Below, in pieces: positions 44,550 to 52,794 of a stretch of DNA of 64,000 nt. Numbering within the stretch: position 1 is the first letter of the stretch; each line of letters starts with the position of its first letter. A program made the position numbers and the translations under genes. Under the pieces are notes generated by a model. That model saw only the letters and a program-made list of their open reading frames with translations. It had not been told where the DNA came from and made no database searches. This DNA comes from Clostridia bacterium (GTDB lineage: Bacteria; Bacillota; Clostridia; Christensenellales; Borkfalkiaceae): the NCBI GenBank assembly GCA_017462735.1, contig JAFTQO010000002.1:21034-85033 (forward strand), given 5' to 3'.

Positions 44550-45134
44550 TTAGAAACTTTCCAATTCGTCTAAAGTCAACGTAAACGACCCTGCGAACTT
44601 ATCCAAGAAATAATCCACTTCCGGCATCTTTCTCTTGCGCAAATCTTCTTCAATGCTCTTTTTTGCTTTGACAAATTCTCCGTTGGAGGAGCGTAACTCG
44701 GCAAGGCATTTCACGTACGCGGCAAGTCTATCCGCCGCCTTCATAATTTTATATTCTTCGCTATTTTCATCCACTAGCACGAAAGGGGCGATTTCTTCCC
44801 CAAGTTCCTTTGGCAACATCTCCGTCAGCCGTTCGCAAGCCTTTCTTTCAAGGTCTTTATACGCGTCGCTGATGCTGTGGTTATAATACTTAATCGGCGT
44901 AGGCAAGTCCCCCGTCATCACCTCGCTGCTTTCGTGATACAGGGCGTACAAAACCGCCTTAGACACGTCTACGCTGCCCCCGAACTTTTTATTTTTAAGG
45001 ATTGCAAGCGCGTGCGTATAAAGGGCGACGTTGTAGGAATGCTCCATAATATTTTCCTCTTGTACGGAGCGCATCAGTTGCCAGCGCTTGATGTACTTCA
45101 TCCTATCCATATACGCGTAAAAATCGTATTTCAT
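44550..45134 (-). CDS. YfbR-like 5'-deoxynucleotidase (HD domain)
   Basis: The 194-residue HD-domain protein has the metal ligands in IMEHSYNVALYTHALA (H33 region), ALYHESSEVMTGDLPTPIKY (H-E pair near 69) and AADRLAAYVKCLAEL (aspartate near 134). This is the pattern of YfbR-type deoxyribonucleoside 5'-monophosphatases, which trim dNMP pools. It is transcribed towards the protease gene from the strand opposite to thiT. The 5' end lies only about 28 bases from the thiT promoter on the other strand. Confidence 0.88.
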   Translation of the reverse strand: MKYDFYAYMDRMKYIKRWQLMRSVQEENIMEHSYNVALYTHALAILKNKKFGGSVDVSKAVLYALYHESSEVMTGDLPTPIKYYNHSISDAYKDLERKACERLTEMLPKELGEEIAPFVLVDENSEEYKIMKAADRLAAYVKCLAELRSSNGEFVKAKKSIEEDLRKRKMPEVDYFLDKFAGSFTLTLDELESF

Positions 45135-45161
45135 CTTTTTTCCTCTTTTTTTGAAAATATC

Positions 45162-45190
45162 TTGACAAGTTTTTTTTATTGTTGTAGAAT
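45162..45190 (+). promoter_or_regulatory. Sigma-A promoter of thiT
   Basis: TTGACA, a 17-base spacer and TAGAAT. Transcription should start near 45197, within or at the edge of repeat element R2. Confidence 0.85.
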
Positions 45191-45193
45191 AGA

Positions 45194-45319
45194 ATTAAAG
45201 GTGAAGATACAAGTAGGGGCAGGAAAGAAACTTTTTTGCGAAGGGCGTGTACAGAGACGTACACAAGCAAGCAAAAAACGTATCTTGACGAAACCCTGCG
45301 CCGTAGATCCGCCTTTAAT
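45194..45319. repeat. Structured repeat element R2 in the thiT leader
   Basis: Terminal arms ATTAAAGGTG (45194-45203) and CGCCTTTAAT (45310-45319) pair over 10 bp with one G-T. AAGATAC (45204-45210) and GTATCTT (45280-45286) extend the stem. Inside is the hairpin GTGTAC-AGAGAC-GTACAC (45247-45264). The core GCGAAGGGCGTGTACAGAGA matches the cores at 55.1 kb and, more distantly, at 7.4 kb. It lies between the thiT promoter and the TPP aptamer. Confidence 0.65.
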
Positions 45320-45326
45320 AAAATTG

Positions 45327-45418
45327 AATCCGTCGTGGGTGCTGTAACAGGCTGAGATTATACCATTGGAATCGGCAAGGTAATACTTGAGCGAGAGATA
45401 GATATCGAAATGAGGATT
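45327..45418 (+). ncRNA. TPP (THI-box) riboswitch of thiT
   Basis: The conserved THI-box pieces occur in order: GTGGGTGCTG, the short hairpin CTG-TAA-CAG, CTGAGATTATACC (45352-45364), then GGAATCGG, the hairpin CAAG-GTAATA-CTTG, and AGCGAGAGATAG. AATCC (45327) pairs with GGATT (45414) to close the element. A terminator follows, so thiamine pyrophosphate binding should stop transcription before thiT. The downstream gene is a thiamine transporter, which supports the call. Confidence 0.88.
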
Positions 45419-45423
45419 TTTTG

Positions 45424-45453
45424 CGCCCACTTTTTTTGGTGGGCGTTATTTTT
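45424..45453 (+). terminator. Riboswitch-controlled terminator upstream of thiT
   Basis: CGCCCAC and GTGGGCG pair around a T loop and are followed by TTATTTTTTTC. This is the expression platform of the TPP riboswitch. Confidence 0.9.
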
Positions 45454-45484
45454 TTCTTGACGAGCGACGGAAAAGGAGTGTTTT

Positions 45485-46189
45485 ATGTATCTTTATTCCC
45501 TGCTCGAAGTGAGCGAACAAACGACGGATATCGTCAAGTGGATTTCCGTCGGCGGCGTTGTACTCGTTTTGGCTATCATCGCCTTAATCGGGTTCTTCCG
45601 TAACAAGCGTTTCGACGCGAAAAAGATTGCCTTTGCAGGCATCTGCGTCTCCATGTCGTTTACGCTTGCCATCATCAAATTCAGCCCCGTACAATACGGC
45701 GGGTCAATTACCATCGCCTCGTTTGTACCTATCCTGATTTTTGCTTATGCGTACGGCGTCATCGACGGATTGTTGATTGGGCTGATTCACGGCTTACTCA
45801 ATTTCATTGAGGACCCGTATATTCTCACCCCCGCCACCCTGCTTTTCGATTATCTACTTGCCTTTATGAGCGTCGGCCTTATGGGCTTTTTCGGCAAAAT
45901 GCGCCGTAAGGAAAGAGGTTGCCTGCCTATCGTGTTGGGCTGCGTCGCCGTCTTTACCTTGCGCTTCGTCTCCCATTTGCTTTCCGGGATGATTTTCTTT
46001 AGCGAAGGCGCCGTTTGGGTCAGTTTCCCCGATTGGGCAATGGGCAACGCGTTCATCTACTCGTTTATCTATCAATGCATTTACGTGCCCGCCGACGCAT
46101 TGATTGCTACGCTTGCGCTAATCGCTTTTTGCAAGTCGGGCGTGCTGGATAAACTGTTGGCGATTATTCGCCCTAAAAACGCCGCTTAA
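45485..46189 (+). CDS. thiT: Energy-coupling factor thiamine transporter S component ThiT
   Basis: The 234-residue membrane protein has six or seven membrane segments. The ThiT-type signature regions are GGSITIASFVPILIFAYAYG (near 77), GLIHGLLNFIEDPYI (near 100), LLFDYLLAFMSVGLMGF, and RFVSHLLSGMIFF near 160. AAGGAG lies 6 bases before the ATG. The S component binds thiamine and works with a shared ECF ATPase module encoded elsewhere. An N-terminal segment of about 25 residues before the first conserved helix is an addition to the usual 190-residue core. Regulation by the upstream TPP riboswitch is expected. It converges on rimM with a four-base overlap. Confidence 0.92.
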   Translation: MYLYSLLEVSEQTTDIVKWISVGGVVLVLAIIALIGFFRNKRFDAKKIAFAGICVSMSFTLAIIKFSPVQYGGSITIASFVPILIFAYAYGVIDGLLIGLIHGLLNFIEDPYILTPATLLFDYLLAFMSVGLMGFFGKMRRKERGCLPIVLGCVAVFTLRFVSHLLSGMIFFSEGAVWVSFPDWAMGNAFIYSFIYQCIYVPADALIATLALIAFCKSGVLDKLLAIIRPKNAA

Positions 46190-46683
46190 TAAACGGCAAT
46201 TTCGTCAAAGATTGCTTTATCGACAATCAGTTTTTTCGCCGTTAAATCGACCTTTTTGACGACACCTTTTACGGCAGGGAAAAGTATCTTTTTCCCTGCT
46301 TTTTCTATAGTATAAACGTCGCTGGAAAGAAGGGTTACGTCCGTTACCGTACCCAGCGTCTCCCCCTCTTCCGTCTCGCAGGAAAGCCCGATAATATCGA
46401 CGATATAGTACCGTCCCTCTTCCAACTCGGGCGCGTCCTCTCTCTTGCCGTAAATTTTTTTAGCACGGAGAAGTTCCGCCGCGTTTCTATCGGGTACCCC
46501 GCGCAAACCCAGATACGCCACCCCCGCGTTCTCACGGAAGGAAAGTATCTTGTACGCAACGCCGTCGATATACACGACGCCGAATTTCTTGACGTCGGCA
46601 GGCGCGTCGGTAAATACCTTTACCTTGAGTTCCCCTTTGATTCCTTGCGGCTTTAAAACTTCGCCTATGAGCAATTCTTCCAT
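46186..46683 (-). CDS. rimM: Ribosome maturation factor RimM
   Basis: The 165-residue protein has the two RimM domains: the N-terminal barrel starting IGEVLKPQGIKGELKVKVFT and the PRC-barrel C-terminal half with YYIVDIIGL, GTVTDVTLLSSDVYTIEK and ILFPAVKGVVKKVD. RimM binds S19 and helps mature the 30S head. In many bacteria trmD follows rimM, but here thiT converges instead, so trmD must lie elsewhere. It ends the ylxM-ffh-rpsP-khpA-rimM series. Confidence 0.95.
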   Translation of the reverse strand: MEELLIGEVLKPQGIKGELKVKVFTDAPADVKKFGVVYIDGVAYKILSFRENAGVAYLGLRGVPDRNAAELLRAKKIYGKREDAPELEEGRYYIVDIIGLSCETEEGETLGTVTDVTLLSSDVYTIEKAGKKILFPAVKGVVKKVDLTAKKLIVDKAIFDEIAVY

Positions 46684-46712
46684 CTCTCACCTATCCGCTT
46701 TTTCAAAGCGCA

Positions 46713-46738
46713 AAAAGGCTTTCTTAAGAAAGCCTTTT
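46713..46738 (-). terminator. Palindromic terminator between khpA and rimM
   Basis: A 26-base perfect palindrome (AAAAGGCTTTCTT and its complement) ends in TTTT on both strands. It would attenuate rimM expression from the upstream operon promoter. Confidence 0.75.
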
Positions 46739-46760
46739 ATTCTGCTGTTTTTCATGGAAA

Positions 46761-47045
46761 TTAGTCTTCAATTTCCGCGCTTGTCCCGTCGTCCGTATCC
46801 ACGGCGTCCCCGCCCTTTTCACGGATTTCGATGACGTATCTTTTTTCGTCCTTAGGGGTAACGGCAGCCACAAGCGTACGCATTGCTTTTGCAATTTTGC
46901 CTTGTTTGCCGATTACCTTTCCCATATCCGAGGGGGACAAACTGACGGTAACTTCCGTTACACGGTCTTTCTCCACCACGTCGTAGGAGACGTTTTCCTT
47001 ATCTTCTGCAAACTGACCTACGATATATTTAATCAACTCTAACAT
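46761..47045 (-). CDS. khpA: KH-domain RNA-binding protein KhpA
   Basis: The 94-residue protein is a single KH domain with the GxxG loop in GKVIGKQGKIAKAMRTL (about 42-58), flanked by the usual beta strands. The acidic tail (VDTDDGTSAEIED) is longer than in typical 75-80 residue KhpA. KhpA pairs with KhpB in other Firmicutes to control RNA and cell elongation. The place between rpsP and rimM is conserved. Confidence 0.93.
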   Translation of the reverse strand: MLELIKYIVGQFAEDKENVSYDVVEKDRVTEVTVSLSPSDMGKVIGKQGKIAKAMRTLVAAVTPKDEKRYVIEIREKGGDAVDTDDGTSAEIED

Positions 47046-47077
47046 AGTGATTCTCCCAAATTAAGATTTTTTGAGTC

Positions 47078-47368
47078 TTATTTGGATTTTTTCGTCTTGG
47101 TCTTCGCTGCGGACAATTTAGCGGATTTTTCCATAGCGCCCGTCTTAACGAGCAAACTCTTTACCGTTTCGGTAGGTTGCGCGCCGTTAGCGATCCACTT
47201 CTTTGCAAGTTCCACGTCGATGTTGAGTTCAACAGGGTTTGCGGTGGGGCTATAGAAACCGATTTGTTCGATGTATTCGCCCGTAGCAGCCTTTCTGCTG
47301 TCAGCAACTACCACACGGTAGATAGGGTTCTTCTTGTCGCCCATTCTAAAAAGTCTCATTTTAACCAT
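47078..47368 (-). CDS. rpsP: 30S ribosomal protein S16
   Basis: The start at 47368 ([15 protein letters not shown]) has GGAGG 7 bases upstream and gives 96 residues; the open frame continues upstream without conservation. [25 protein letters not shown] and the following [24 protein letters not shown] are typical S16. The lysine-rich tail (KTKTKKSK) is common. It follows ffh by 76 bases. Confidence 0.97.
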   Translation of the reverse strand: MVKMRLFRMGDKKNPIYRVVVADSRKAATGEYIEQIGFYSPTANPVELNIDVELAKKWIANGAQPTETVKSLLVKTGAMEKSAKLSAAKTKTKKSK

Positions 47369-47444
47369 AATAATACCTCCAAAGTATCTTAAAAATTTTT
47401 TCTTTATTTTTGGCTTTCGCCTTGTTTCTCCAAGTAGTATCCGC

Positions 47445-48764
47445 TTAGAAAGGCAAGCGGAATTTGCCTTTGCCACCCTTCAACTGTTTCATCAGCATTT
47501 TCGTCTGCTCAAACTGTTTTAAGAGTTGGTTGATTTCTTGCACCGTCGTGCCCGAACCCGCCGCGATACGGCGTTTTCGCTTGTGATCGATAATCGACGG
47601 ATTCTCTCTTTCTTGCACCGTCATCGAAAGGATAATCGCTTTCGTGCGCTCCAACTTCTTTTCGTCGATATCCTTTTCGCTCACCTTCAACTTGCCCATC
47701 CCAGGCAACATAGACATCATTGCCTGCGCGCCGCCCATCTTTTTCATCATCGCAAACTGCTCTAAATAATCGGTGAGCGTAAAGGCGTTTTCACGCATTT
47801 TTTGCTGCATTTTTTTGGCGTCTTCTTCGGTGATTGCCTGTTGCGCCTTTTCGATGAGGGAGAGTACGTCTCCCATCCCCAAAATACGGGACGCCATTCT
47901 GTCGGGATAGAAAGGCTCTAAGTCGGTGACCTTTTCCCCTACGCCGATAAACTTGATAGGCTTGCCCGTCACCGCTTTGACGGAAAGGCAGGCGCCGCCC
48001 CTCGTATCGCCGTCGAGTTTGGTCAAAACCACCCCGCTGATTTCCAAACGCTGATTGAAGGTATCCGCTACGTTGACCGCCTCTTGACCCGTCATCGCGT
48101 CGACGACGAGCAACGTCTCCGTTACCTCTATCGCATTTTTAATCTCTTCCAATTCCTTCATCAAGGCGTCGTCGATTTGCAACCGCCCTGCCGTGTCCAA
48201 AATCACGGTATCGTAACTCATACTGCGGGCGTATTCAATCGCTTGTTTTGCCGTCTTGACGGGGCTTTGCGTCCCCTTCTCAAATACTTCCACCGCTACC
48301 TGCTGCCCGACGACTTTGAGTTGGGTGATTGCCGCAGGACGATAAATGTCCCCCGCGACGAGCAACGGTCTCTTGCCCTGTTTTTTCAGGTGCAACGCCA
48401 GTTTCCCGCAAAGCGTAGTCTTACCTGCCCCCTGCAAACCGCACATCATAATGACGGTGGGCAGTTTGGAAGACACCTCGAGTTTGGCATTTTTTGCGCC
48501 CATCAAAGCAATCAACTCTTCGTTGACAATCTTGATAACCTGTTGCGCGGGGTTGAGGGAGGATAAAATTTCCTGTCCTACCGCCTTTTCGCTGACTTCG
48601 GCAATAAATTGCTTGGCAACTTTTAAATTGACGTCCGCTTCCAGCAACGCCACGCGCACTTCGCGCATCGCCGTCTTAATTTCCAGTTCCGTCAATTTCC
48701 CACGCTTGGTCAGTTTGGAAAATATATGATTTAATCTTTCGGATAAAGAACCAAATAACGCCAT
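47445..48764 (-). CDS. ffh: Signal recognition particle protein Ffh
   Basis: The 439-residue protein has the SRP54 N, G and M domains: G1 [17 protein letters not shown] (about 107-123), G3 [10 protein letters not shown] (near 187), G4 [10 protein letters not shown] (near 246), and the methionine-rich M domain (about 320-430) with [11 protein letters not shown] and [20 protein letters not shown], which binds the SRP RNA and signal peptides. Together with the SRP RNA, not found here, and FtsY it targets nascent membrane proteins. It follows ylxM by 9 bases in the conserved order. Confidence 0.97.
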   Translation of the reverse strand: MALFGSLSERLNHIFSKLTKRGKLTELEIKTAMREVRVALLEADVNLKVAKQFIAEVSEKAVGQEILSSLNPAQQVIKIVNEELIALMGAKNAKLEVSSKLPTVIMMCGLQGAGKTTLCGKLALHLKKQGKRPLLVAGDIYRPAAITQLKVVGQQVAVEVFEKGTQSPVKTAKQAIEYARSMSYDTVILDTAGRLQIDDALMKELEEIKNAIEVTETLLVVDAMTGQEAVNVADTFNQRLEISGVVLTKLDGDTRGGACLSVKAVTGKPIKFIGVGEKVTDLEPFYPDRMASRILGMGDVLSLIEKAQQAITEEDAKKMQQKMRENAFTLTDYLEQFAMMKKMGGAQAMMSMLPGMGKLKVSEKDIDEKKLERTKAIILSMTVQERENPSIIDHKRKRRIAAGSGTTVQEINQLLKQFEQTKMLMKQLKGGKGKFRLPF

Positions 48765-48773
48765 ATCTCTCCT

Positions 48774-49130
48774 TTAAACCTCCGCGTTTACGTCTGCGCG
48801 CAGTTTGGACAACTTCGCTTTGAAGTCCGCCCCCGTTTTTCCAAAAGCCTCTTTCAACAAGGCGTCTTCTTCTTGACAATACCTTTCAAACGCCGCTTGG
48901 CGCATCGAAAGCGCCTTGTAAAAGCCTAACTTTTCCTCCGTGGCGGTCAACGTATTTTTAATCGTCTGCAAACAGTCGTACACGCTTTGGCGGGACACGG
49001 ACGTTTGCTCGGCAATTTCCCCTAAGGACAAATCGTAGTTGAAATGCAAATCGGCAATTTTTCGCTGACGCTCGGTAAGCAACGGCGCGTATAAGTCAAA
49101 CAACATTACGTACGCCAAATCTTCGCCCAT
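48774..49130 (-). CDS. ylxM: YlxM-family (UPF0122) helix-turn-helix protein
   Basis: The 118-residue protein starts with a helical segment and a sigma-factor-like helix-turn-helix: LTERQRKIADLHFNYDLSLGEIAEQTSVSRQSVYDCL (residues about 18-54). YlxM is linked to SRP function through its gene position before ffh and through SRP phenotype in some streptococci; its molecular role is not settled. A long C-terminal helical tail follows. It is the first gene of the operon, with a near-perfect promoter 30 bases upstream. Confidence 0.9.
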   Translation of the reverse strand: MGEDLAYVMLFDLYAPLLTERQRKIADLHFNYDLSLGEIAEQTSVSRQSVYDCLQTIKNTLTATEEKLGFYKALSMRQAAFERYCQEEDALLKEAFGKTGADFKAKLSKLRADVNAEV

Positions 49131-49159
49131 TTGCCTTCCTCCTTACGTAGTACTCTCCT

Positions 49160-49188
49160 ATTATACGCCCAAAAAATACGCCTGTCAA
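49160..49188 (-). promoter_or_regulatory. Consensus sigma-A promoter of the ylxM-ffh-rpsP operon
   Basis: On the minus strand TTGACA, a 17-base spacer and TATAAT, both perfect. The -35 box is contained in the 3' arm of the rseP terminator hairpin. Confidence 0.9.
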
Positions 49189-49207
49189 GTATTTTTCCTT
49201 GACAGGC
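49180..49207 (-). terminator. Terminator of the rseP operon, overlapping the ylxM -35 box
   Basis: GCCTGTCAAG and CTTGACAGGC form a perfect 10-bp stem. On the minus strand it is followed by GTATTTTTT. The TTGACA of the ylxM promoter is the inner part of the 3' arm. Confidence 0.9.
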
Positions 49208-49217
49208 AAAGGTTTTT

Positions 49218-50621
49218 TTAGAATAGATGGAAGATATCGACGAAAATCGCAAAGCCGAAGATGAGAATAACCCCTGCAAAATGGATGATTGCCTCCACTT
49301 TTCTGTTGACGGGCTTTTTGCGAATCCACTCGATAATACAAAAGATAATTTTGCAACCGTCAAGCGCGGGCACGGGAAGCAAATTAAACACGGCGAGGTT
49401 GACCCCGATAAGCACCGCGATATTGAGGAAGGAAGCAAAGCCGTTAGTCGCTGCTTGCGCCGTCGCCCCTATCGTCGTCACGGGACCTCCCATAGCGTCC
49501 ACGCCCAATTTTCCCGTCAATAATTCTCCCAGCGAGCGGAGCACCGTCCCACCCAACTTAAAGGAATACTCGAACGAAGAACCAATCGTCTCGAAAAATC
49601 CCTGTCGAACGTATACGGTACGCAAACTACACGTCGTGCCTATTGGTACGTTAAGCGCACGCAAAATGGTTGTCGCATCCGACATATTGGCAAAGTTGAT
49701 GTCTCTTGAAAGGGTAATTTGTTTATCGACGGGTTGCGTTTCTCCTGCTTTAATCAGGGTAACCACTATCTCATCCCCCGCTTTTTTTCCATTGACCGCT
49801 AACTGATAATCACTAGAAAGATACAGCCTTTTTCCGTCGATGGCAACGATTGTATAAGTATCCCCTTCGTTGACCAAAAAAGCATCTTCCGTAATCGTCG
49901 TCGCGTCTTGCTTAGTCGTATCCTGTACTGAAATCTCGTACCTGGGGGCGCCGTATATCCCTATAAGCAATATCGACAACACCAACGCCAATAAATAGTT
50001 CATCAACGCGCCCGCAATCAATACGATGATGCGTTTCCAAGGCGCTTGATCGGTAAATCTCGCCCCCTGCGGCTCTGGATAATTCTCTTCCTTAGCCCTT
50101 TCGTGCGTGAGGGACTCCTCCTCGGGCGTCTCTTCTACCGCTGAAAACAGGGAGTCGATTTCCGCCTTTTCTTGCGCGTTTATCCCCTGCACGGGCGACT
50201 CGTGCGTTTTCTCTTTAGGGACGCGCTCCTGCTTTGTCGTCTCGTCAGGCGTTCCCTCTTGCTTAGTCGTTTCGTCGGGCGAAGAAGGCGTTTCCACCCC
50301 TTCTTCTTGCGCCTTTTTCTTTTTTAAGTTTTCGTAATAGCCGCCGTAGGCGTCGTCTCCGTCGTCCTCCCCGTCAAAGGCGCAAAATCCGCCCAACGGA
50401 ATCACGCGCAAGGAGAATTTTTCGCCCGTCTTTTTACTGCGTTTTTTCAAAATCGCAGGGCCGAAGCCGACGGCGAATTCCGTGATTTTAAATCCCAGCG
50501 CTTTGCCTGCGATATAATGACCGAATTCGTGTATCGTCACCATAGCCAGCAAAATTACGAGGGCGCCCAACACGCCGCCTATTCTCGACATTACGTCTGC
50601 AAAAGCCAATAAATTACTCAA
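49218..50621 (-). CDS. rseP: RseP/RasP-type intramembrane zinc metalloprotease with an inserted low-complexity loop
   Basis: The 467-residue site-2 protease has HEFGH at 31-35 in the first membrane segment, a PDZ-like domain (about 225-330), and the third metal ligand region NLLPVPALDGCKIIF near 415. It cleaves membrane-bound anti-sigma factors or signal peptide remnants. Family members have 340-430 residues; the extra length is a charged insert at about 97-185 with two copies of DETTKQE and further Glu/Lys-rich sequence, placed on the cytoplasmic side between the first and second membrane segments. It follows dxr by 3 bases, in the standard pyrH-frr-uppS-cdsA-dxr-rseP order. Confidence 0.93.
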   Translation of the reverse strand: MSNLLAFADVMSRIGGVLGALVILLAMVTIHEFGHYIAGKALGFKITEFAVGFGPAILKKRSKKTGEKFSLRVIPLGGFCAFDGEDDGDDAYGGYYENLKKKKAQEEGVETPSSPDETTKQEGTPDETTKQERVPKEKTHESPVQGINAQEKAEIDSLFSAVEETPEEESLTHERAKEENYPEPQGARFTDQAPWKRIIVLIAGALMNYLLALVLSILLIGIYGAPRYEISVQDTTKQDATTITEDAFLVNEGDTYTIVAIDGKRLYLSSDYQLAVNGKKAGDEIVVTLIKAGETQPVDKQITLSRDINFANMSDATTILRALNVPIGTTCSLRTVYVRQGFFETIGSSFEYSFKLGGTVLRSLGELLTGKLGVDAMGGPVTTIGATAQAATNGFASFLNIAVLIGVNLAVFNLLPVPALDGCKIIFCIIEWIRKKPVNRKVEAIIHFAGVILIFGFAIFVDIFHLF

Positions 50622-50624
50622 TGT

Positions 50625-51773
50625 TTACCTGTTCCTTTTTATCCATTCTTCGGCGAGGGCACGTGCACGCGCGTCCGTAGAAAGCGCCGTTTGATAATCG
50701 GTTATTTTTACCCGTTCGGTACGTTCCAAGCCGTACGCAATGACCTTTTGGATTTGCGTAAAGCCGATTTCACCACGTAAGAAAGCGTGTACCGCCACTT
50801 CGCCCGCGCCGTTGAGGGCGCAAGGACAGTTATCCCCCTCTTCCAGCGCCGTCAGCGCTAAATCGTAACAGGGAAAGTCCTTTCTTCTTAAAGGCAAGAA
50901 ACGGATTTGCGAAAGTTTTTCAAAGTCCAACGAAGCAAGCCCGCAGTCAAACCTATCGGGATAAGTCAGGGCGAGTTGGATGGGCAACTCCATCGTGGGA
51001 TAACTCATCTGCGCCATCACGCACCCGTCGGCGAACTCTACCATCGAGTGGATAATACTTTCCGGTTGCACCACCGTCTTGATTTTATCAAGGGTCGTAT
51101 CGTACAGCCATTTCGCCTCGATTACCTCAAACCCTTTGTTAAGCAAAGTTGCGCTGTCTATCGTAATTTTTGCGCCCATTTGCCAAGTGGGATGCTTGAG
51201 GGCGTCCTTTGCCGTCACTAAAGCAAGTTCTTCTTGGCTCTTGCCGTAAAAAGGTCCGCCGCTTGCCGTGATAATGAGTTTTTTAAAGGGGGTATCCGCG
51301 CGGAAATTCAGCGCTTGCCAAAGGGCGGAATGTTCGCTGTCAATCGGCATAATATCCACCCCTGTCTCCTTGATTTTGCCCATTACGAGTTCCCCACCGC
51401 AAACGAGCGTCTCTTTGTTGGCAAGGGCAAGGTTCTTCCCTTCCGCAATGGCGCGCAGACTGTATTTAAGCCCTGCAAAGCCCGTCGCGGCAACGAGAGC
51501 GGTATCGCCGTAGCAAACTGCCTCCACCGCCGCCTCTTCGCCGTAGGCGAATTTGACACCGCTAGGGATTTTATCCGCTATTTCTTTACCCGCCGTTTCA
51601 TCCGCCAGCGCGGCGTATTCAGGACGAAATTTCTCTACTTGGCGCAAAAATTCCTCCGCGGACGCGTTAGCAACTATTGCAACGATTTTAAATTTTTCGG
51701 GATAGCGGGTAGCCACCGCAAGCGCCTGTCTGCCTATGGAGCCCGTCGAACCTATCAGCGCAATTTTTTTCAT
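50625..51773 (-). CDS. dxr: 1-deoxy-D-xylulose-5-phosphate reductoisomerase
   Basis: The 382-residue protein has the NADPH-binding start KKIALIGSTGSIGRQAL, then ALANKETLVCGGE (near 120), the metal-binding DSEHSALWQAL near 147, and ITASGGPFYG, with the C-terminal helical domain. It performs the second step of the non-mevalonate isoprenoid pathway, which feeds UppS in the same operon. A terminator-like hairpin precedes it. Confidence 0.97.
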   Translation of the reverse strand: MKKIALIGSTGSIGRQALAVATRYPEKFKIVAIVANASAEEFLRQVEKFRPEYAALADETAGKEIADKIPSGVKFAYGEEAAVEAVCYGDTALVAATGFAGLKYSLRAIAEGKNLALANKETLVCGGELVMGKIKETGVDIMPIDSEHSALWQALNFRADTPFKKLIITASGGPFYGKSQEELALVTAKDALKHPTWQMGAKITIDSATLLNKGFEVIEAKWLYDTTLDKIKTVVQPESIIHSMVEFADGCVMAQMSYPTMELPIQLALTYPDRFDCGLASLDFEKLSQIRFLPLRRKDFPCYDLALTALEEGDNCPCALNGAGEVAVHAFLRGEIGFTQIQKVIAYGLERTERVKITDYQTALSTDARARALAEEWIKRNR

Positions 51774-51800
51774 ACTCTTTTCCTTTGCGTAATATAAGAG

Positions 51801-51838
51801 AAAAAATACCTATCCCCTCTTCGGCATAGGCATTTTCT
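51801..51838 (-). terminator. Internal terminator between cdsA and dxr
   Basis: AATGCCTAT pairs with ATAGGTATT around a GC-rich loop, followed by a T run on the minus strand. It would lower dxr-rseP transcription relative to cdsA. Confidence 0.75.
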
Positions 51839-51847
51839 TTGGTAAAT

Positions 51848-52765
51848 TTATAAGAACAAATGGATAACGGCAAAACAAATGTACACGGCTACCGTCGCAA
51901 AAATCGTACCGTCTATTCTGTCCAACACCCCGCCGTGACCGGGCATAATCTTGCCCATATCTTTGAGCCCTTTTTTGCGTTTGATGCAACTTTCCACCAA
52001 GTCGCCGAAAGAGGTGGCGAGCGCCGTCAAAAGCCCGATAGCAAGATAGACAGGCAACCACGCCCAATTGAAAGCATATCCCGTATCCAATGCCAAATTA
52101 TAGACGAAATAGGTCAATCCCGCCGCGATCATCCCACCGATTAAACCGCCGACAAACCCCACGATCGTCTTGTTGGGAGAAAGGGTGGGCGCTAATTTTT
52201 TCGGGAACACTTTTTTCAACGTAATCCCGAAGAAAAAGGCAAATACGTCCGAAAGGGGAGAGGCAACGAAAATCAACATAATCGCAAGATTAGAGTTGAA
52301 TACGTCGCTTTGCGTGCCGATAACCTTATCAAACCCTTCCAATACGGGGTCTTGACCGATATGGTTGGTCAAGACAAGCAAACAAAGCAGCAACGCAGGA
52401 TATACCGCCGCAAACAGGGACGCCCCGATATTTTCCAGCGTCGTTGCATCGTGATCAAACACAAGCAAAGAAAGCAACGATATCGCAAGGGCAAAAAAGC
52501 AAACGCAAGTGACGTGCAGTCCGTAGCCGAAGAAATATTCTACCAACGCACACGTAGGGATAACGATAATGGCAAAGATAAAGGTAAGTACCCTTTGCAC
52601 CTTTGTCATACTGTCCCCAAACGCCCGCGTGATTTCAAAAGTCCCGACAATGGCTAAAAACCATACGAACGCGTCGAAGCATAAGTCGTTGACAAATATT
52701 TTCAACGCAAATACCCCTATGAGTATCCCCAAATATATCAAGCCTGATATAACACGGTTTTTCAT
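51848..52765 (-). CDS. cdsA: Phosphatidate cytidylyltransferase
   Basis: The 305-residue protein has eight or so membrane segments and the C-terminal family signature: SPLSDVFAFFFGITLKKVFP, SPNKTIVGFVGGLIGG and, near the end, KRKKGLKDMGKIMPGHGG then VLDRIDGTIFA with the conserved GHGG-DRxD. It makes CDP-diacylglycerol for phospholipids. The gene lies between uppS and dxr. Confidence 0.95.
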   Translation of the reverse strand: MKNRVISGLIYLGILIGVFALKIFVNDLCFDAFVWFLAIVGTFEITRAFGDSMTKVQRVLTFIFAIIVIPTCALVEYFFGYGLHVTCVCFFALAISLLSLLVFDHDATTLENIGASLFAAVYPALLLCLLVLTNHIGQDPVLEGFDKVIGTQSDVFNSNLAIMLIFVASPLSDVFAFFFGITLKKVFPKKLAPTLSPNKTIVGFVGGLIGGMIAAGLTYFVYNLALDTGYAFNWAWLPVYLAIGLLTALATSFGDLVESCIKRKKGLKDMGKIMPGHGGVLDRIDGTIFATVAVYICFAVIHLFL

Positions 52766-52794
52766 CTTAGTAACACCTCACGGAGACGGATTAA

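Noticed and set aside
45176-45430. An 84-codon minus-strand frame across the thiT leader
   Set aside because: It runs through the promoter, repeat R2 and the riboswitch; those RNA features account for the region.
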